Both the position numbers and the translations under genes were made by a program. The notes below the pieces were generated by a model. The model had not been told where the DNA came from, did no database searches, and saw nothing but the letters and a program-made list of their open reading frames with translations. Source: Deltaproteobacteria bacterium (GTDB lineage Bacteria; Desulfobacterota; WTBG01; CAIYCZ01; CAIRTM01). From it: a stretch of 56,210 bases of DNA. Positions 41,839 to 49,431 of the stretch are shown here, piece by piece (position 1 is the first letter of the stretch; the number at the start of each line of letters is the position of its first letter). The stretch is taken from positions 1 to 56,210 of the forward strand of contig VGSH01000003.1 of assembly GCA_016875025.1 (NCBI GenBank), given 5' to 3'.

Positions 41839-42170
41839 CCAAATTGTCCCGAAACGGCCTGCGGACCGTTGAACAGTTTAAGGAGGCGGTTGTGCAGTGG
41901 GCTGCTCGGATAAAGGTAGAGCCGACTCAAGTGCGCCTGCAGAAGATGACGCGGAAATGGGCCTCGTGTTCTACTAGCGGCTGGATTTGTTTCAGCATGG
42001 ATTTGTTGCGGGAAAAACCTGATTTTCAGGAATACGCAATTGTGCACGAACTGCTGCATCTGCAGGTTCCCAATCACGGCAGGCTGTTTAAAAGCCTGCT
42101 GCGAGCCTATCTGCCTGAGTGGGAAGAGATTGTGGAACGGCGCGGAAGCGCTCTTGAGCGGGAAATCTAA
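41835..42170 (+). CDS. YgjP/SprT-like zinc metallopeptidase
   Basis: A 111-residue protein with a zinc-peptidase motif HELLH at 71-75 (IVHELLHLQVPNHGRLFKSL), a third ligand His81 and the upstream KWASCSTSG loop typical of YgjP/DUF45 members. It is shorter than free-standing YgjP proteins (about 160-240 residues), covering mainly the catalytic core. Its ATG overlaps the hsdR stop (ATGA), so it is part of the restriction operon; peptidases of this family are often found next to type I restriction genes. Their target there is not known to me. Confidence 0.88.
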   Translation: MTKLSRNGLRTVEQFKEAVVQWAARIKVEPTQVRLQKMTRKWASCSTSGWICFSMDLLREKPDFQEYAIVHELLHLQVPNHGRLFKSLLRAYLPEWEEIVERRGSALEREI

Positions 42171-42249
42171 ACTGCTTCATAGTCGGCACTGAAAAATACA
42201 TCACTGTTTAGCATACAAGGGAGCCTTATTAAAGCGCGTGACCGGGCCG

Positions 42250-43323
42250 TTACCGCAGGTCGGTGAATGTCTCGCCCGGGTGCGGGATCAGGAATCGGGT
42301 GTCTCCCATGTCGGCCGCGCGCAGGGCGTCGAGCAGCGCGGTTTCCGGCTCGTACTGGCCGTCATCGCCCAGCGGGAATGTGCCGAAATGCGAGGCAATG
42401 CTGGTGCGGGCCTTCAGGACGGCGTGGGCGCGCACGGCATCGGCAGGCGAGAGGTGATGGGGACCCATAAACCATTCCGGCAGGAAGGCGCCGATGGGCA
42501 GCAGGGCACAGCTGATGTCCGGGAAGCGGGCCGCGATCTGCTCGAAATGCGGGCCAAACCCGGTGTCAGCGGCGAAGTACACGGCGCCGGGTCCGCCCTC
42601 AATCACGAATCCGCACCAGAGGCTTTTGCGTTGATCCCGCATACCGCGGGCTGAGAAATGCCGGGCTGGAACACAGACCAGGTTGAGGCAATCACCCAGC
42701 GGCAGTTCCTCCCACCAGTCCATTTCAACCACATCGCGCATGCCGTGGCGCGCAAGCGTGCGGGCGTTGCCAAGGGGCGTGTAGATGCGCGGCGCACATT
42801 TTTTCTGCAGGCGCTTCAGCGTGGGTATGTCCATGTGATCGTAGTGATTGTGCGAGATCAGCACAATGTCGATGCGCGGCAGGTCTTCAAAGCGAATGCC
42901 GGGCGCATGCACGCGTTTTGGACCGGTAAATGACACCGGGCTGCAGCGATCTGACCAGACCGGGTCAACCAGGATATTGAGACCCTTGAGCTGTATGAGA
43001 AAGGTGCTGTGGTTGATAAAGGTTATGTGCAGCTCATCGCCGCCAACGCAGGCTGCCGGGGCCGCCCCCGGTGTGATGTCAACCCAGTCCTGCCACGGTC
43101 CGCGCTGGCGGTTGCGAACCCAGGTGAGGAATTCTTTGAAGCCCTGTTTCTCAACCTCTCCGGGATTAAAAAATCTTTTGCCGTCAAAGTGGTCACTGGC
43201 AGGATAGGACCCGGCAAGCGACATGCGCGCACAGCCCAGCGCCAATCCTGCGCCGGCTGCCGCTGCCAGCAGGATAATGGCCGTTCGCACTGATCCGGGC
43301 ATGTGTCGGGCCGGACGGAGCAT
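42250..43323 (-). CDS. Lipoprotein-type metallo-beta-lactamase-fold hydrolase
   Basis: A 357-residue MBL-fold protein from the ATG at 43323, chosen because GGGAGA lies eight bases upstream. The N-terminus has a lipobox (AAGAGLALGCARM), so it should be anchored in the membrane after export. The zinc motif is ISHNHYDHMD near 150; other ligands are in PARHFSARG, FAADTGFGPHFEQ and SIASHFGTFPLG. The pattern resembles the NAPE-PLD/UlaG-like group (NHSTFLIQLKGLNILVDPVW) that acts on phospholipids or sugar lactones; the substrate is not evident. It stands alone, convergent with the restriction operon. Confidence 0.88.
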   Translation of the reverse strand: MLRPARHMPGSVRTAIILLAAAAGAGLALGCARMSLAGSYPASDHFDGKRFFNPGEVEKQGFKEFLTWVRNRQRGPWQDWVDITPGAAPAACVGGDELHITFINHSTFLIQLKGLNILVDPVWSDRCSPVSFTGPKRVHAPGIRFEDLPRIDIVLISHNHYDHMDIPTLKRLQKKCAPRIYTPLGNARTLARHGMRDVVEMDWWEELPLGDCLNLVCVPARHFSARGMRDQRKSLWCGFVIEGGPGAVYFAADTGFGPHFEQIAARFPDISCALLPIGAFLPEWFMGPHHLSPADAVRAHAVLKARTSIASHFGTFPLGDDGQYEPETALLDALRAADMGDTRFLIPHPGETFTDLR

Positions 43324-43421
43324 GGTCGGTTCTCCCGCGGGGGTGTATACCGGCTGCAGACAAGAAAGGCCTTGAACACTCAAGGCCTGCCATAGTATGA
43401 TGCGCTGTTTTTATGCGGTAA

Positions 43422-43513
43422 TGGCGGAGGGAGTAGGATTCGAACCCACGGACCCGTTCCCACGGGCCAACGGTTTTCAAGACCGCCGCCTTCGACCACT
43501 CGGCCATCCCTCC
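43422..43513 (-). tRNA. tRNA-Ser (anticodon TGA)
   Basis: A 92-base tRNA on the minus strand, with encoded CCA at the 3' end. The acceptor stem GGAGGGA pairs with TCCCTCC, the anticodon loop is CTTGAAA (anticodon TGA), the long variable arm is typical of serine, and GGTTCGAATCC gives the T arm. It reads UCN codons, mainly UCA. No integrase or att-like duplication lies next to it. Confidence 0.96.
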
Positions 43514-43616
43514 CGTTACACTACAGGCGGGGACTGTAGCATTTTCAAGGGTCTTTCGTCAAGTTTTTAGCTTCGCGCGCAGGGTTGTGCATGCGCGTAC
43601 CCTGCAGGGAACAAAC

Positions 43617-44480
43617 ATGGATGCGGTGCAACAGCGTGCAAAACGCACAAGCCTTGCCGGTCTGCACATTGCCAGCATCCTGCTGGCCGGCACCGGTCTG
43701 TTCGCCAAGCTGATTGCCCTGCCGGCAGTCGATATCATCTCGCGGCGCTGCATGCTGGCGGCCTTTTTTCTGCTGCTGATCGGCATTGCGCTCAAGCGCG
43801 GCTTTGTGCTCGATCGCGGCCGCGACTGGCTGCTTATGCTGCTGTGCGGGCTTTTGATGTGCGTGCACTGGGTGACCTATTTTCATGCCATGCAGGTCTC
43901 AACCGTGGCAATCGGCATGATCGCCCTGTACACCTATCCGGTTATGTCCGTGCTGCTTGAGCCGCTGTGGCAGGGTAGTCGGCCCCGCCGTGTTGACCTG
44001 CTGTGCGCCCTGGCTGTACTGGCGGGAGTGTATCTGCTGGTGCCTGATTTTTCTTTCGGCACGGGAGCGGCCCTCGGGGTGCTGTGGGGGCTTGTGTCCG
44101 CTGCCGCCTTTACCCTGCGCAATATCGTGCAGCGCAATTACCTGAGTGCTTACCGTGGCGATACGGCCATGTTCTACCAGTGCCTGATCGCAGGACTGGC
44201 TGCCTGGCCGTTTGTGCGGCAGGCAGCATCTGCGCTCAGTCCGGCAATCTGGCTGCAGCTTGCACTGCTGGCCCTGGTGTGCACGGCTGTGCCGCACAGT
44301 ATGTTTGCCGGCGCTTTGCGCGCCCTCAGTGCGAAAACCGCAGGATTGATAAGCTGCCTGATGCCGGTGTACGGGGTGGCGCTTGCCTGGATGGTGCTCG
44401 GCGAGGTGCCGTCCGGTGCAACCATATGCGGCGGCCTGATTATCGTTGCGGCCGCGGCTTTTGAATCAGGGCGCGCCTGA
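43617..44480 (+). CDS. EamA/DMT-family permease
   Basis: A 287-residue protein from the ATG at 43617 (AGGGA upstream). It has about ten membrane helices in two EamA halves: ASILLAGTGLFAKLIAL to VYLLVPDFSF, then GVLWGLVSAAAFTLRNIVQR to AGLISCLMPVYGVALAWMVL and the final ICGGLIIVAAAAF. Family members export amino acids or other small molecules; the substrate cannot be predicted. The characteristic ends of each half (YTYPVMSVLLEP; MPVYGVALAWMVLGE) are present. It is followed closely by the HD-GYP regulator gene. Confidence 0.9.
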   Translation: MDAVQQRAKRTSLAGLHIASILLAGTGLFAKLIALPAVDIISRRCMLAAFFLLLIGIALKRGFVLDRGRDWLLMLLCGLLMCVHWVTYFHAMQVSTVAIGMIALYTYPVMSVLLEPLWQGSRPRRVDLLCALAVLAGVYLLVPDFSFGTGAALGVLWGLVSAAAFTLRNIVQRNYLSAYRGDTAMFYQCLIAGLAAWPFVRQAASALSPAIWLQLALLALVCTAVPHSMFAGALRALSAKTAGLISCLMPVYGVALAWMVLGEVPSGATICGGLIIVAAAAFESGRA

Positions 44481-44553
44481 AGCCGCCTGCACACGTGCAC
44501 CGGTGCAGGATGTCGCTTGCGCCGACGGGCCGTGCCGTGTTAAAAGGGAAGGC

Positions 44554-45922
44554 ATGAACAGGCTCAAACAGCAGGATACTCACAACCCGCGCATTCTGAT
44601 CGTTGATGACAGCACGATGATCCGCAATGCCCTGAAGCGGGAACTGGTTGCGCTCGGCTTTGAGGCCATCGCCACGGATGACGGTCATCAGGCTCTTGCG
44701 CTCGCTGCTCAAGATCACTTCGACCTGATTATTACCGATATCGAAATGCCGCGCATGGACGGCTTTGAGCTCTGCGAACAGCTCAAGCACAACCCGGCCA
44801 CGCAGGCAATTCCGGTTGTCGTGCTCAGTTCGCACGACTCCGACGAGGCCATTGAGCGGGGATTTAAGGCCGGGGCCGCGGCGTTCATCACCAAGACCAA
44901 TGCCCGCCAGGAGCTGCGCGCGCGCATTGAAGACGTACTGAACCGGGCGCTGTTTCTGCGTGAGCGTCTGGTGCTGGTGGTTGATGATTCAAAGCTGGTG
45001 CTGTCGATTGCGCGCAAGGGGCTTGCGCAGGCGGGCTTTAAGGTCGCCACGGCTGAAAACGGCGCGCGCGCTTGAATTTCTTAAAAAAAACAGGCCCGAC
45101 CTGATTCTGTGCGACCTGCACATGCCTGAGATGGACGGCGCGCAGCTGTGTTCGGCCCTGCGGGCGCACAGCGACTGGGCTGCAATTCCCTTTGTCCTGA
45201 TGAGCACGGCAGGCGAGCGCGGGGTTATCAGGCGCATGCTTGAGCGGGGGGCCTGCGGCTATATTGAAAAGCCTTTTAACGTTGAGCAGCTGGTCATCAT
45301 GGCTGAAAAGCTGCTCTCCGATCATTTCCAGCTGCTGCTCAAGGAAAAGGAACGCCTTGACACCGAGCGCAGCCTGATGATAGCCAGCATCACCAGCCTG
45401 GTGCAGGCCCTGGAGGCGCGCGATGTCTACACGCGCGGCCATTCGGAAATGGTTGCCGACCTTTCGGTCGCCATGGCAACCGAGATGGGCTTTAGTGATG
45501 AGGAACTGCAGACCATGCGCATGGCCGCGCGCCTGCACGATCTGGGCAAGATCGGCGTGCGCGATGATGTGCTGTTCAAGCCGGACCGGCTCACCGAGGC
45601 CGAATTCAGCCTCATACAGCGCCACCCCGTGATCGGCGCCGAGATCCTCGGGCCCATTCCCAGCCTTGCGCCCATCATTCCGGGTGTGCTCTATCATCAT
45701 GAACGCATGGGCGGACAGGGATATCCCGAAGGGCTCAAAGGCGGCCGCATTCCGCTGCCGGCGCGCATTATCGCTGTTGCCGACACCTATGACAGTATTA
45801 CCAGTGAGCGGCCGTATCAGGCCAGAACCGGGAAGGACAAGGCGTTGCAGATTATTGAGGATCTGGGCGGGGTTCAGCTGTGCCCGGATTGTGTCGCGGC
45901 GTTCATGCGCTGCATTACCTGA
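44554..45922 (+). pseudogene. Double-receiver HD-GYP response regulator, frameshifted
   Basis: One gene split by a frameshift. The first reading frame (44554-45075, with AAAGGGA upstream) has a full receiver domain (RILIVDDSTMIRNA, LIITDIEMPRMDGFELC, FITKTNARQ) and the start of a second (RLVLVVDDSKLVLS). It stops at a TGA right after a (GC)5 tract at 45062-45071. The +1 frame continues the second receiver (DLILCDLHMPEMDGAQLC, CGYIEKPFNVEQL) and an HD-GYP domain with ARLHDLGKIGV, YHHERMGGQGYP and IIAVADTYDSI, ending at 45922. Adding two bases (one GC unit) to the tract would restore a protein of about 457 residues that degrades cyclic di-GMP. It could be a true mutation, a phase switch or a sequence error. 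Confidence 0.85.
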
Positions 45923-45935
45923 GCGGCCCGCACAG

Positions 45936-46096
45936 CAGGCTGTTGAAAAACGCCCATCTGCTGCGTTGTGCTCATCATTCGTCACTGCGGCGTACGGCAA
46001 AGTACGCCTCATTCCTCATAATTTCGCACGCCTTGCATGTGTGCCCGTCCTCCGCAGTAGCGCTGCTACGGAGGATGGACGTTTTTGAACAGCCTG
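45936..46096. repeat. Small element with inverted repeat ends
   Basis: About 160 bases with ends CAGGCTGTTGAAAAACG (45936-45952) and CGTTTTTGAACAGCCTG (46080-46096), complementary with one mismatch. The inside has no coding sequence. Its look fits a non-coding mobile relic (MITE-like), located just past the HD-GYP gene. Confidence 0.8.
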
Positions 46097-46122
46097 TATA
46101 AAAAGACTTTTTTAACACTCTG

Positions 46123-46419
46123 TTACACGGACCGTACGCGGCTGCGCAAGTCCTCGATTTCTTTGCTCAGGGTGCGCACCAGGCGCTTGAGTTTCAGGAT
46201 TTTCACTGCGTAGAGCAGGGCCCCCAGCACCAGGCCGCAGCCCAGCGGCACAAGCACAAGCACGCACAGCGGCAGCGGCCACACCGGATATTCGATTTTC
46301 CATTCCAGCAGGTTCACAAACAGCAGATTCAGGTCAACCCGTTCGATATTCAATACGCAGAAAATAACTATGATGGCCACCAGCAGAACCAGTCCGGCGG
46401 CATTGATAAGAGTTCGCAT
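46123..46419 (-). CDS. LapA-family inner-membrane protein
   Basis: A 98-residue protein with two membrane helices (AGLVLLVAIIVIFCVLN at about 8-24 and PLCVLVLVPLGCGLVLGALL at about 50-69) and a C-terminal coiled tail (KLKRLVRTLSKEIEDLRSRV). This is the LapA (DUF1049) layout, which in Enterobacteria works with LapB in regulating lipopolysaccharide synthesis. No lapB is next to it. The following gene on the same strand direction is not related; it stands alone. Confidence 0.85.
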   Translation of the reverse strand: MRTLINAAGLVLLVAIIVIFCVLNIERVDLNLLFVNLLEWKIEYPVWPLPLCVLVLVPLGCGLVLGALLYAVKILKLKRLVRTLSKEIEDLRSRVRSV

Positions 46420-46482
46420 ATGACCTCGATGGATGATGGCAGGGCTGCAGTACAGCGGTGCGACGCTCAGAAGACAGCCGGC

Positions 46483-46677
46483 TTACCCCAGCTCAATATC
46501 CTGACGCGAGATGATCTCGTAAATTTTATCTTTTCTGAAGCGCCAGGAGTTGCCGACCCTGAAGCCCGGCAGGTGCCCCTTTTTGACCAGTTTGTAGATA
46601 GTGATCTTTGACAGCTTCAGGAAATCGGCAACCTCTTCAACTGTCATGATCTGCGCATCGTCTTTTGTGTTTTTCAT
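46483..46677 (-). CDS. Excisionase-type HTH DNA-binding protein
   Basis: A 64-residue protein consisting of one MerR-like winged helix (MTVEEVADFLKLSKITIYKL then VKKGHLPGFRVGNSWRF), as in the helix_turn_helix_17/excisionase group. The WRFRKDKIYEII end is typical. Such proteins act as small regulators or as recombination directionality factors. No integrase is within the window, so a regulatory role is more likely. The upstream region (46678-46900) is very AT-rich and may hold its operator. Confidence 0.85.
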   Translation of the reverse strand: MKNTKDDAQIMTVEEVADFLKLSKITIYKLVKKGHLPGFRVGNSWRFRKDKIYEIISRQDIELG

Positions 46678-47036
46678 GATCGACCTCAGTGGGTTAATGT
46701 ACTTTTAATTTGGTATATCGGAAATCGAGAAAAAAAACTAAATATAAAATTCATAGAATATTTTGCGTTATAATCAAAAAAATATATTTAAACGTTGTAC
46801 GGGTTTCTATTTAACATAAACAAGGAAAAAATCAATAGAAATTATGGCAAAAACACCGCTAAAACGTAAAACAGTGAGTTATTCTGCAGGAAATAGTTGA
46901 AAAATAAAGTAATTTCAGATATTTATAAAGCCATGCGTTTTTTAGCGGCAATTCTTGAAAATAGTGAGAGCCAATGCTATGATGGGCCTGCTGCAGTCTA
47001 CAGGCGACATTTTTTATCATATTTCAGGGGGTATGA
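46678..47036. other. AT-rich spacer between HTH gene and phoH-like gene
   Basis: About 360 bases, far more AT-rich than surrounding genes, between divergent genes. It contains the promoter of the PIN-PhoH gene at 46955-46983 and presumably that of the HTH gene. No credible gene, hairpin-terminator or repeat was found. Confidence 0.6.
46955..46983 (+). promoter_or_regulatory. Strong sigma-70 promoter with extended -10 for the PIN-PhoH gene
   Basis: TTGAAA at 46955-46960, 17-base spacer, TATGAT at 46978-46983 preceded by TGC (extended -10). Both boxes match five of six positions. The start would be near 46990, with the AGGGGG ribosome-binding site at about 47024. Confidence 0.75.
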
Positions 47037-48368
47037 ATGGCCGGCGCGAAAAAGAAACTGTTTGTTCTTGATACAAATGTTATCCTGCACGACAGTTCCT
47101 GCATGTATCAGTTTGATGAGCACGATATTGTTATCCCCGTAAGCGTGCTCGAAGAACTCGATCAGTTTAAAAAAGGCAATTCCGAGCTGAATTTCAATGC
47201 CCGTGAGTTTGTGCGCTCCCTTGACGCCCTGAGCGGGGATAAGCTGTTCGACCAGGGCCTGAAAATAGGGCCGCACAAGGGCAAAATTCTGCTCCGGCTC
47301 GAGGAGAAGTTCCACCCTGACCTGCTGGCGAATTTTCTGCCCGACAAACCCGACCACCGCATTTTAAACACAGCCTATAATCTGGTAAAAAAAAGCCCTG
47401 CCCGCCAGGTGATACTGGTCACCAAGGACGTCAATCTGCGCATGAAGGCCAAGTCCATCGGCCTTACGGCCCAGGACTACACAACCGATCATGTCAAGAA
47501 CCCGACCGCTCTGTACACGGGCCACCGCTTTGAATCCGGCGTTGCCGAGGAGATTATCGACCGCCTGTACCGCGAGCCCTTTGCAGTTGACGCAGCCGAG
47601 CTGCACTGTAAGGATGCTCCTGAAGCCAACGAGTTTCTGATACTGCGCAACGGCAAGAAGTCGGCGCTGGCAGCCATCGATGCGACCGGCACAATCGTGA
47701 AAAAGGTCGACAAAACAACAGCCTACGGCATAACCCCGCGCAACGCCGAGCAGGCTTTTGCCATCAGCGCGCTCATGAACACCGATATTCAGCTCGTGAC
47801 CATCACAGGCAAGGCCGGCACGGGCAAGACCCTGCTGGCCCTGGCAGCCGCGCTTGAGCGCCGTAAAAACTACCGGCAGATCTACCTTGCCCGGCCCGTG
47901 GTGCCCCTGAGCAACAAGGACATCGGCTATCTGCCGGGCGACATCCAGTCCAAGCTTGATCCCTACATGCAGCCGCTCTATGACAATCTCGGGGTTATAC
48001 AGAGCAATTTCGAGGAATCAAAAAGCAGGCAGAGCCGCATCAAGGATTTCCTGCAGGAGGAAAAGCTGGTCATATCGCCGCTGTCCTACATCCGCGGCCG
48101 CAGCCTGGTGCGCATATTCTTCATTGTGGATGAGGCCCAGAACCTCACCCCGCACGAGGTCAAGACCATCATCACCCGTGCCGGCGAAGGCACAAAACTT
48201 GTTTTCACCGGTGACATTTTCCAGATCGATCACCCCTACCTCAACAGCTATTCAAACGGACTGAGCTACCTGATCGAAAAAATGAAGGGCCAGAAACTCT
48301 ACGCCCATATCAACCTCGAAAAGGGCGAGCGGTCCGAGCTTGCCGACCTTGCCAGCAACCTGCTGTGA
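47037..48368 (+). CDS. PIN-PhoH family RNase/ATPase
   Basis: A 443-residue two-domain protein. The N-terminal PIN domain (about 1-150) has acidic residues in LFVLDTNVILHDS, SVLEELDQFKKG and ILVTKDVNLRMKA, the usual metal-binding set of a ribonuclease. The C-terminal PhoH ATPase (from about 245) has Walker A GKAGTGKTLLAL at 258-265, IYLARPVVPLSNKDIGYLPG and Walker B FFIVDEAQNLTPHE near 365. Members (PhoH2, YlaK) are ATP-dependent RNA-unwinding nucleases, some acting as toxins paired with an upstream antitoxin. No antitoxin gene is seen here. It has a strong promoter with extended -10. Confidence 0.93.
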   Translation: MAGAKKKLFVLDTNVILHDSSCMYQFDEHDIVIPVSVLEELDQFKKGNSELNFNAREFVRSLDALSGDKLFDQGLKIGPHKGKILLRLEEKFHPDLLANFLPDKPDHRILNTAYNLVKKSPARQVILVTKDVNLRMKAKSIGLTAQDYTTDHVKNPTALYTGHRFESGVAEEIIDRLYREPFAVDAAELHCKDAPEANEFLILRNGKKSALAAIDATGTIVKKVDKTTAYGITPRNAEQAFAISALMNTDIQLVTITGKAGTGKTLLALAAALERRKNYRQIYLARPVVPLSNKDIGYLPGDIQSKLDPYMQPLYDNLGVIQSNFEESKSRQSRIKDFLQEEKLVISPLSYIRGRSLVRIFFIVDEAQNLTPHEVKTIITRAGEGTKLVFTGDIFQIDHPYLNSYSNGLSYLIEKMKGQKLYAHINLEKGERSELADLASNLL

Positions 48369-48455
48369 AGGTTCAACGATGGCACGCTCGTAAAAAGTCT
48401 GAAAATGCTCATTTCAGACATTCCGGCGCAGAGACGTTGTCGTAATTATATTGAT

Positions 48456-48547
48456 TGTCATTTCGAATCCTGCCGCAGGCGGGTGAGAAATCTTAACTCG
48501 TTGATTTAACATACGCTTACGATCTCTCCCTTCGGTCGAGATGACAC
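48456..48547. repeat. Dispersed palindromic repeat, copy 2 (TCATTTCGA family)
   Basis: Ends TGTCATTTCGA and TCGAGATGACA are nearly complementary; inside are GAGAAATCTTAACTC and GATCTCTCCCTTCGG as in copy 1 at 14685-14773. The two copies share overall order and most bases. Confidence 0.85.
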
Positions 48548-48657
48548 AAAAGGAAATTGCGACACAGTCGCGCAGTCCGGAATCCAGGGATATCTGACAC
48601 TTAGAAAGACACTGGACACCGGTCGGAATTTATCCGCCCTCGGCGGACCGGTGGGGC

Positions 48658-48716
48658 GACTTTTTACGGGACCATCAACGTTGACGCGCTCGTAAAAAGT
48701 CCGGATGCTGCGTTGC
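48658..48716. repeat. TAAAAAGTC-family repeat
   Basis: An inverted pair (GACTTTTTACG at 48658-48668, CGTAAAAAGTC at 48691-48701) followed by CGGATGCTGCGTTGC. About 25 bases from 48693 recur exactly, in inverse orientation, at 53313-53337 behind rpoD. A third, weaker relative starts at 48388. Confidence 0.75.
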
Positions 48717-48833
48717 GGGGATTGAAGCGGGCGCTTGTGTGTTCGCACAGAACATCTTGTGACGAATTTCAGTACCACACCAGAGCAGGCGCGCTGTGAT
48801 GCGGCCGGGGCTATGCCCGGCGCAGGTGCGGCC

Positions 48834-49235
48834 TCAGGATTCGAAATCACCGGATGCTTCGGGTTGATAGAGGATTTCGAGGATCTGCAGGGTTTTTGTG
48901 CGACCCTCCGGCATTGGCCAGTCAATCGATTGACCGACCGACAGGCCCAGCAGGGCCGAGCCGACCGGTGCGAGCACGGAAATTCTGCCGGCATCAGCAT
49001 CAGCCTGTGAAGGATAGACCAGCGTGAGGACAAGCTCCCGGCCTTCGTTTTCATCAAAAACCCGCACGCGCGAATTCATGGTCACGACATCAGGGGGTAT
49101 GTCTTTTGACTCGACAACAACAGCGCGGGCCAGTTCCTCCTCGAGCCTGAGCGTGTTCTGCGATGGCGCAAGGGTATCCAGCAGGCTTTCCAGCCGTTCC
49201 AGATCAGTGTGCGTCAGATACAATCTCTGTTCCAC
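48834..49235 (-). CDS. Rnk/GreA-like transcription factor
   Basis: A 133-residue protein from the GTG at 49235, supported by AAAGGGA nine bases upstream; a longer frame from 49280 is less likely. A short helical N-terminus (YLTHTDLERLESLLDTLA) leads to a GreA/GreB-type C-terminal FKBP-like domain (VTMNSRVRVFDENEGRELVL, SVLAPVGSALLGLSVGQSID). Rnk-like proteins bind RNA polymerase but lack the long coiled-coil with cleavage-stimulating activity; here the coil is short, so Rnk-like is the better fit than GreA. Confidence 0.88.
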   Translation of the reverse strand: MEQRLYLTHTDLERLESLLDTLAPSQNTLRLEEELARAVVVESKDIPPDVVTMNSRVRVFDENEGRELVLTLVYPSQADADAGRISVLAPVGSALLGLSVGQSIDWPMPEGRTKTLQILEILYQPEASGDFES

Positions 49236-49431
49236 GGCATATTCCCTTTCGTGCAGGCGGCACCCACCGGGCATCACCATGAGCCGGTTAAGCTGTACTG
49301 GTAAGCGTTATACTCGCAACGGAAGAACGGAAGTCTGATACCAGCTCCAAGGCTATCCAAACCGGCCGGTATTGTCAACCGTTATCGGCCTGCTCCGGAA
49401 ACTGTCTACCGTAGGCATTGAGGAACAGCGT

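Larger units (their letters stand above)
48369..48833. other. Gene-free stretch with dispersed repeats
   Basis: About 465 bases between the convergent PIN-PhoH and Rnk-like genes. It holds a short palindrome (AGTCTGAAAATGC / TTTCAGAC around 48396-48420), the second TCATTTCGA-family copy (48456-48547) and an inverted pair GACTTTTTACG/CGTAAAAAGTC (48658-48701). The remaining bases show nothing else. Confidence 0.7.

Noticed and set aside
43422-43513. tRNA-Ser as an integration site for a mobile island
   Set aside because: No integrase gene and no repeated tRNA end are found nearby; the accessory region does not border the tRNA directly.
46483-46677. Excisionase of a prophage
   Set aside because: Only the small HTH gene is present; no integrase, phage structural gene or att repeat accompanies it.
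46897-47142. Short open frame upstream of and overlapping the PIN-PhoH gene as an antitoxin
   Set aside because: It includes the promoter region and the PhoH ribosome-binding site and runs out of frame into the gene; no antitoxin-like features.
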